Positions 59,491-64,000 of a stretch of DNA of 64,000 bases are shown here, in pieces; position 1 is the stretch's first letter; each line of letters starts with the position of its first letter. Below the pieces are notes generated by a model. It made no database searches, was not told the origin of the DNA, and saw nothing but the letters and a program-made list of their open reading frames with translations. The position numbers and the translations under genes were made by a program. Source of the stretch: Lethocerus indicus (lineage: Eukaryota > Arthropoda > Insecta > Hemiptera > Belostomatidae); contig JACDQD010000004.1 in the NCBI GenBank assembly GCA_019843655.1, positions 32,375,872-32,439,871 of the forward strand, read 5' to 3'.

Positions 59491-60892
59491 CTACTTGTTT
59501 TTCGCATTATAATGAAGCTCCATTATACAAGCCACGAGTACCCGTCATGGCTGAAAGCGTGTATAAAAAAAATCTCTCCCCTCTGGGTTGGAGGTCGGGC
59601 TATCAAACAATCCACGAAAAACAAATTTTATGTTACCACAAAAATCTGTTCGGGCCGAAGCCTTCTAGAATTTTTATGTCCTCTAACGACAATAACATAT
59701 AGAAAATATAGGAAAGATTCGCGTCACTGATAGAAATTAGAACCTTCTTTTTCTGTGGGTGAATAATTTTTACATTATATCCTGTTCCGTCATTCTGTCC
59801 CGTTGGTAATAAATTGTTGGTAAACACGCGGCATTACACTCTGGCTGGTTATAGGGGTTGGGGGGGGGCGGAACAGTGGGGCACCTGTGTAAACCGAACG
59901 CATATTTCATGGGGCAATTTCACGGAAAATAATTCCGTGATGGAGGAGGGACCGGCGTCGATCGTAAAACGTCGAATAATGTGGATATAAGGCAGCGGCG
60001 ATGGAACGAATAAAACGACCGGTACTTATTCACCCTTCGCCCAATGACTGTTATTATGAATCGTTCAATATTCCGCTGTAGAAAGTATACATTTTAATGG
60101 CAAATAAAAAATTGAATCGTTATTTTATAGCGTTTTAACTTAAACGCGAGGACTTTTCAATGCAACCGAGTCAGGTTTAAATTATAAATGGTAAAAAGAA
60201 ATCAACGGTATTCATCCCTAACTCTATCCAGGTTGACAACAAATTGCCGACTATCACTACACTGATAAGATAACCTGAAACTGATAAGAGTAACATTATT
60301 ATGATACTCAGAAAATTTGAAATTACATATATATTCACCCTACTGTGGTACTGTGGACCAGAGGCTTACTCATCTAAGTAATTTACACAAGTAGTAATGT
60401 GCCAACACCTCTTCCCAACTTATACTGAATTAAAAAACAATTATAAAGTAACGAATATTCTGAATTTTCACTGACAGCCTTCCGCCCACTCTTCTCCTTT
60501 TGCGTCGCCCATCGACGTGCCGAATGGTCAATTTCCGGTTTAAGAGATTCCGCGAAAAATCTAACCGAAATTTAGTGATCCGGTCAGGTCGGCTTCAAAG
60601 TGCCAGCCGAACCGGAAGCCCTTTTCGGCCGTATTATCCCGGGCCGGAGATAAACAGGGCAAGGGAAGCGTGCGTCCCTTTGAAATATCGACGTAGGCGG
60701 TGTGTGGCTTTAGATTGTTGTTTCAAGGAAGTGTTCGCCGAAACCGATGTAAAAATCCGCAAAAACAACTTTCGATTGCTACACGCTCGAAAGTCGCCCT
60801 TTCCGATTGGATCGAATTCGAAACGCGACCCGCTTCAAAATGAAGTTTCATCCCGCCTCTACAGGCTAATTAATTATAGGAAATAATTAACT
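59491..60892. other. No gene recognised, probable receptor intron
   Basis: AT-rich sequence with a G9 run near 59862. The 128-codon frame at 60500-60886 is Arg/Lys-rich, lacks motifs and shows no GC-ending codon bias. Confidence 0.45.
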
Positions 60893-61058
60893 GTACACTG
60901 CGCATAACTTTTTGTGAACAATGCAGTTTTACCTTTACGAAAATAAAAACGCCATGGTCATTTTGTTTTTGACAATGCTTCAAATTATGTCAAACAGACA
61001 ATATCATAAATGACGCCATACATCAGAGAAATCCGCAATGACTTAGTTGCCAGTCCAA
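60893..61058 (-). mobile_element. Mariner 5'-end fragment
   Basis: On the minus strand the end TTGGACTGGCAACTAAGTC (61058 leftward, next to TA at 61059-61060) resembles mellifera-type mariner repeats. Further in are FRKGKTA-like and KKLCAVY stretches in different frames. The rest of the element is gone. Confidence 0.7.
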
Positions 61059-64000
61059 TATTAGGAATAGAAAATCATTATAAACATAATATTTAATCTT
61101 CGGTATTTTTTTTTTCCAATTGGTTATAAACGGAAGCAAACAATGCGGCTCCTCTCACGAATAACCAGTCTTGACTGTATAACTTTGAAACGCCTAAAAA
61201 TGAATTGCTTATTTCATTTTATATTATTCAAACGCCATAACCGCAATAAAATCATTTAAATACTAAATAAATCTTGTTATCATCCGTATCAACTGTTTTC
61301 GGTTTATTCCCAGATCTGGTAGGGAATGGCAAGTTAAAATGGGGCAGGAATTATACAATACTAATTAATATAGTTATGATCAGTATAACTATACAAGACA
61401 AAATATATATAATGGCTGGGATGTAAGGATTAGTTACAGATCAAAGGCAGATTAGTCTTTAAAGATTTGTTAGTTTAATTGCCTTACCCCAAACAAAGTA
61501 ATCCCGGCTTATGGATCTCTCTAGGAATTAAATCTCCAAATGTTAAGTAGTCGAATCAACCATTGAATCCATTTTTATTAGTGAATTCAATTTTATACAA
61601 ATTACGTCTTCCATGTAAAATTGTCAGTCGCTATTAAAATTTGATTTCCTTTATTGATAGATTAACATTAACAACGCAATGCGTCAAAGTAACTGTGATC
61701 CTGTATTTGATGAGTCAAGTGTGCAAATTCTTATTTATTTTGCAACAGCCTAATAACAATATTTTCCCCGTTTTAGCCGGATAATTGTCGGTTACAACAT
61801 TTATTATTATTCGGAATTGTGAAAGTGACAAACTGAAAATTCCGTACCGAATTATTATCCGTTACACACGTTACATCTCGGTGTATATTTATCGGAAGAT
61901 TGGAGGGAAACTGGGGCTAACACCCGGCGCCTTCGGCGTACGAGCGTGTGCACAACTTCCGTACAACGGTCGTGTACGCAGTTGTTCGGCAACAGATGTG
62001 TACGTCCCGTACAACTACCGAACTGTGTTGGTCCAGTCTCTACGGGGACCGACAGTAAGCCGTTTAAATTTACAAATGCGATTGTCAATAACGGCCTACA
62101 CGTCGTCTTCCTGCACGGACATAGCAGGATTATTCAGTGAGTTGACGGGAGTTGAAATTGAAAGAGTGGTATATCACTAGCTAACTTCCGGTGTGATCAG
62201 GATTTTTATTTACTGTACTTGAAGCTCCTGCGGGGGTTTTCGTCCTTTCCGAGGGTAAGCAGATGTAATACGGGGGACTGGAAGTCATAATTCCAAACCC
62301 TGCTAACCCACATTCGTACCACTGTATTACGCGATACCTCCGCAAGTGATAATTCGAATTCTGTTCGTGTAAACCTTCACTGTTTTAACATCAGATCCCA
62401 AGAAAGCCGACGTTTCGGGCCCTTCACCGTTTCCAACTTCGGGGTCCGAAGAGTCAGACCCGGAGGTGTATTCTATCATTTAATTTAAATTCCGTTTCAA
62501 GGTAGTCTATTTCGATTACTACATAGAATTATTGAAATTTTATTTCACCGATTAGGTATGTCCGCGGCCGTATCCCTTTAAGAGGGAGCCGGAGGGAGTC
62601 TGACTGACGGAGTTGGTCAGATCAATTTTCGGGTCAACCGATCCGACGGCGGCTTCCAGGGATTGGTCCTCTTGAGCTTTAACTTGGTAAGCGGCGCCCA
62701 AACCTAAAACTACCCAGAGCCAAGTTGCCCTATCGCCGCCAGAACTTGTTCCCCTGTTCCCGGTTAATGAGGGGGTAGTCCGATACCTCCCACACCACCA
62801 GGGCGGCCCTATTAGGGACTTTATTGGTCCGTTGAAATTGGATTACGACGATTTGCCACTGTGCAATTTCGTCGCCGATCCACTTCCACTTGACATTCAT
62901 CCACTGTTGTTGTACTGGAAAGATTGGAATTTCGATTAAGGCGCAAGTGTTTTTTTCTCACCCATCACTAAGCTGAGACGTCTCGAGATGTTGAATACTG
63001 TTAGGCCGGCAGTTGAACGAAAGAAGATCAACCTCTAGAACATATAGTTAATATTAAGCCCTAAATTATGTTGAGGTCCCCGTAAATTTTTTTTTGAAGC
63101 CTTTAGTTAAAACCGCTGAGTCGCTGAGTGAGATTAAAACGGCGGTACACGTAGCGGAACCGAGATGAATCGCGTTTAGGCTAAGTGGGGTTTACTCTTT
63201 TTTTTTATTTATTCCACCATCGCCCGTAGAAGCTTTTAGCGATTGACAGTGCGAGAGATTATATTATAAGAGCCAAAAAATAGACCACTACCAGAAAACT
63301 AGATTAGATTGAGTGTTGATGCGAGGTAGTAGTGAATAAGTTAAGAGTCCGATCCCAGGTATCTTGAATTAATTGTTTTTTCCTTCCTGCCAAAACATAA
63401 TTAATTTCAATTTAAGGGGAAAATCGACAGAGTGATTTTTTTCTACGGCCTTTTCAGAGAGGCAGCCGAGAGGGGGAAATGGTTCTGAAACTTGAACTCC
63501 ATTAAACTACTCTCCAGCTCTCCAGGAAATAAGCAGAATTTACGACGGAATTAATTATGCCGCATTAGCAAAGTAGAAATTTTTTTTTAGAAAATCTCTT
63601 TTCCCGGTATAATGAAATAGACCTCTACCGGAAGCTCTACTTTTTAGCTCCTAAATAACTGCCGCTAATATTTTAGACCTTAATTCGCTATTAGTTTGCT
63701 TCTCGCTGTTTCTATACCTTGTTGTTGGTTGTAGAACCTTTTTAGTGAATATAGGAACGCCATAATTTAATATTCGAATTAAGTACTTTTTAAAAATAAT
63801 CTACCTATGAATTCTTGAATTATAGTCTAGTTAGAATTAGGATTAATATTGCGTCTGTACAACAAACAAGATAGTATGTATTTCTGAAACCGTTTCTGGT
63901 CACGAATTATTACTGGAGTGTCGGTACTGAAATAGCGGCCCCATATGAGGCGTCAAATTCAGGTTCTGTGAATAAATAATTGGAACAGGGGAAGGGGCGG
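61059..64000. other. No gene recognised, probable receptor intron
   Basis: AT-rich to 61900, then mixed. A patch at 61940-62040 has repeated gtacaac/tgtgtac words. The 131-codon frame at 61785-62180 spans it and has no motif. The segment 62570-62940 is moderately GC-rich but shows no GPCR transmembrane motif or clear splice-bounded frame. A gccgacgtttcggg motif lies near 62416. Confidence 0.45.

Noticed and set aside
60500..60886. 128-codon plus frame as the next receptor exon
   Set aside because: Arg/Lys-rich with no transmembrane segment or GPCR motif.

Overview
This window looks like nuclear DNA from an arthropod, most likely an insect. The evidence is a multi-exon gene for a neuropeptide Y/F-type GPCR with consensus splice sites, mariner elements of the mellifera type, 5'-truncated Jockey-like LINEs, and many GA/CT and AT microsatellites. 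There is no sign of a bacterial, organellar or viral replicon. CpG dinucleotides are plentiful in most of the window. The species cannot be named from what is visible.

The window is gene-poor. Only two segments look like exons of cellular genes. A GC-rich internal exon of an unidentified proline/threonine-rich protein lies on the minus strand at 1221-1445. The first coding exon of an NPY/NPF-family receptor lies on the plus strand at 58198-58715, covering the N-terminus to the DR of the TM3 DRY motif. Its next exon is not visible, so its intron probably runs past the right end. No rRNA gene, convincing tRNA gene or CRISPR array was seen.

The rest is intergenic or intronic and full of repeats. 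From left to right: a GA microsatellite (506-643); LINE remnants (1895-2045, 6175-6830); a 42-bp minisatellite of about 2.3 kb (9399-11720); an internally deleted mariner (13292-13834); two loci of a diverged 32-bp 'cctaaaaaccg' repeat (16525-16815, 20345-20780); an AT-rich, CpG-depleted island (about 17761-19200); two inverted copies of a 69-bp structured element (42316-42384, 46318-46386); several dated LINE insertions (27759-28216, 40816-41251, 47478-48200, 51325-51775, 58742-59263); and small Tc1/mariner derivatives (39021-39230, 55158-55364, 57161-58010).

The most interesting thread is one interspersed family of about 17 copies. It carries a conserved core (CTGAAGATGGCGAGC...GGCCGAAACCGGTCT), usually as two inverted arms. 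Six copies are flanked by direct repeats of 9-13 bp, and copies are variably truncated, as expected of target-primed retroposition and not of a cut-and-paste MITE. One copy is nested inside a mariner-like element 180 bp upstream of the receptor exon, and another lies in the receptor intron. All calls come from reading the sequence; no database search was possible.
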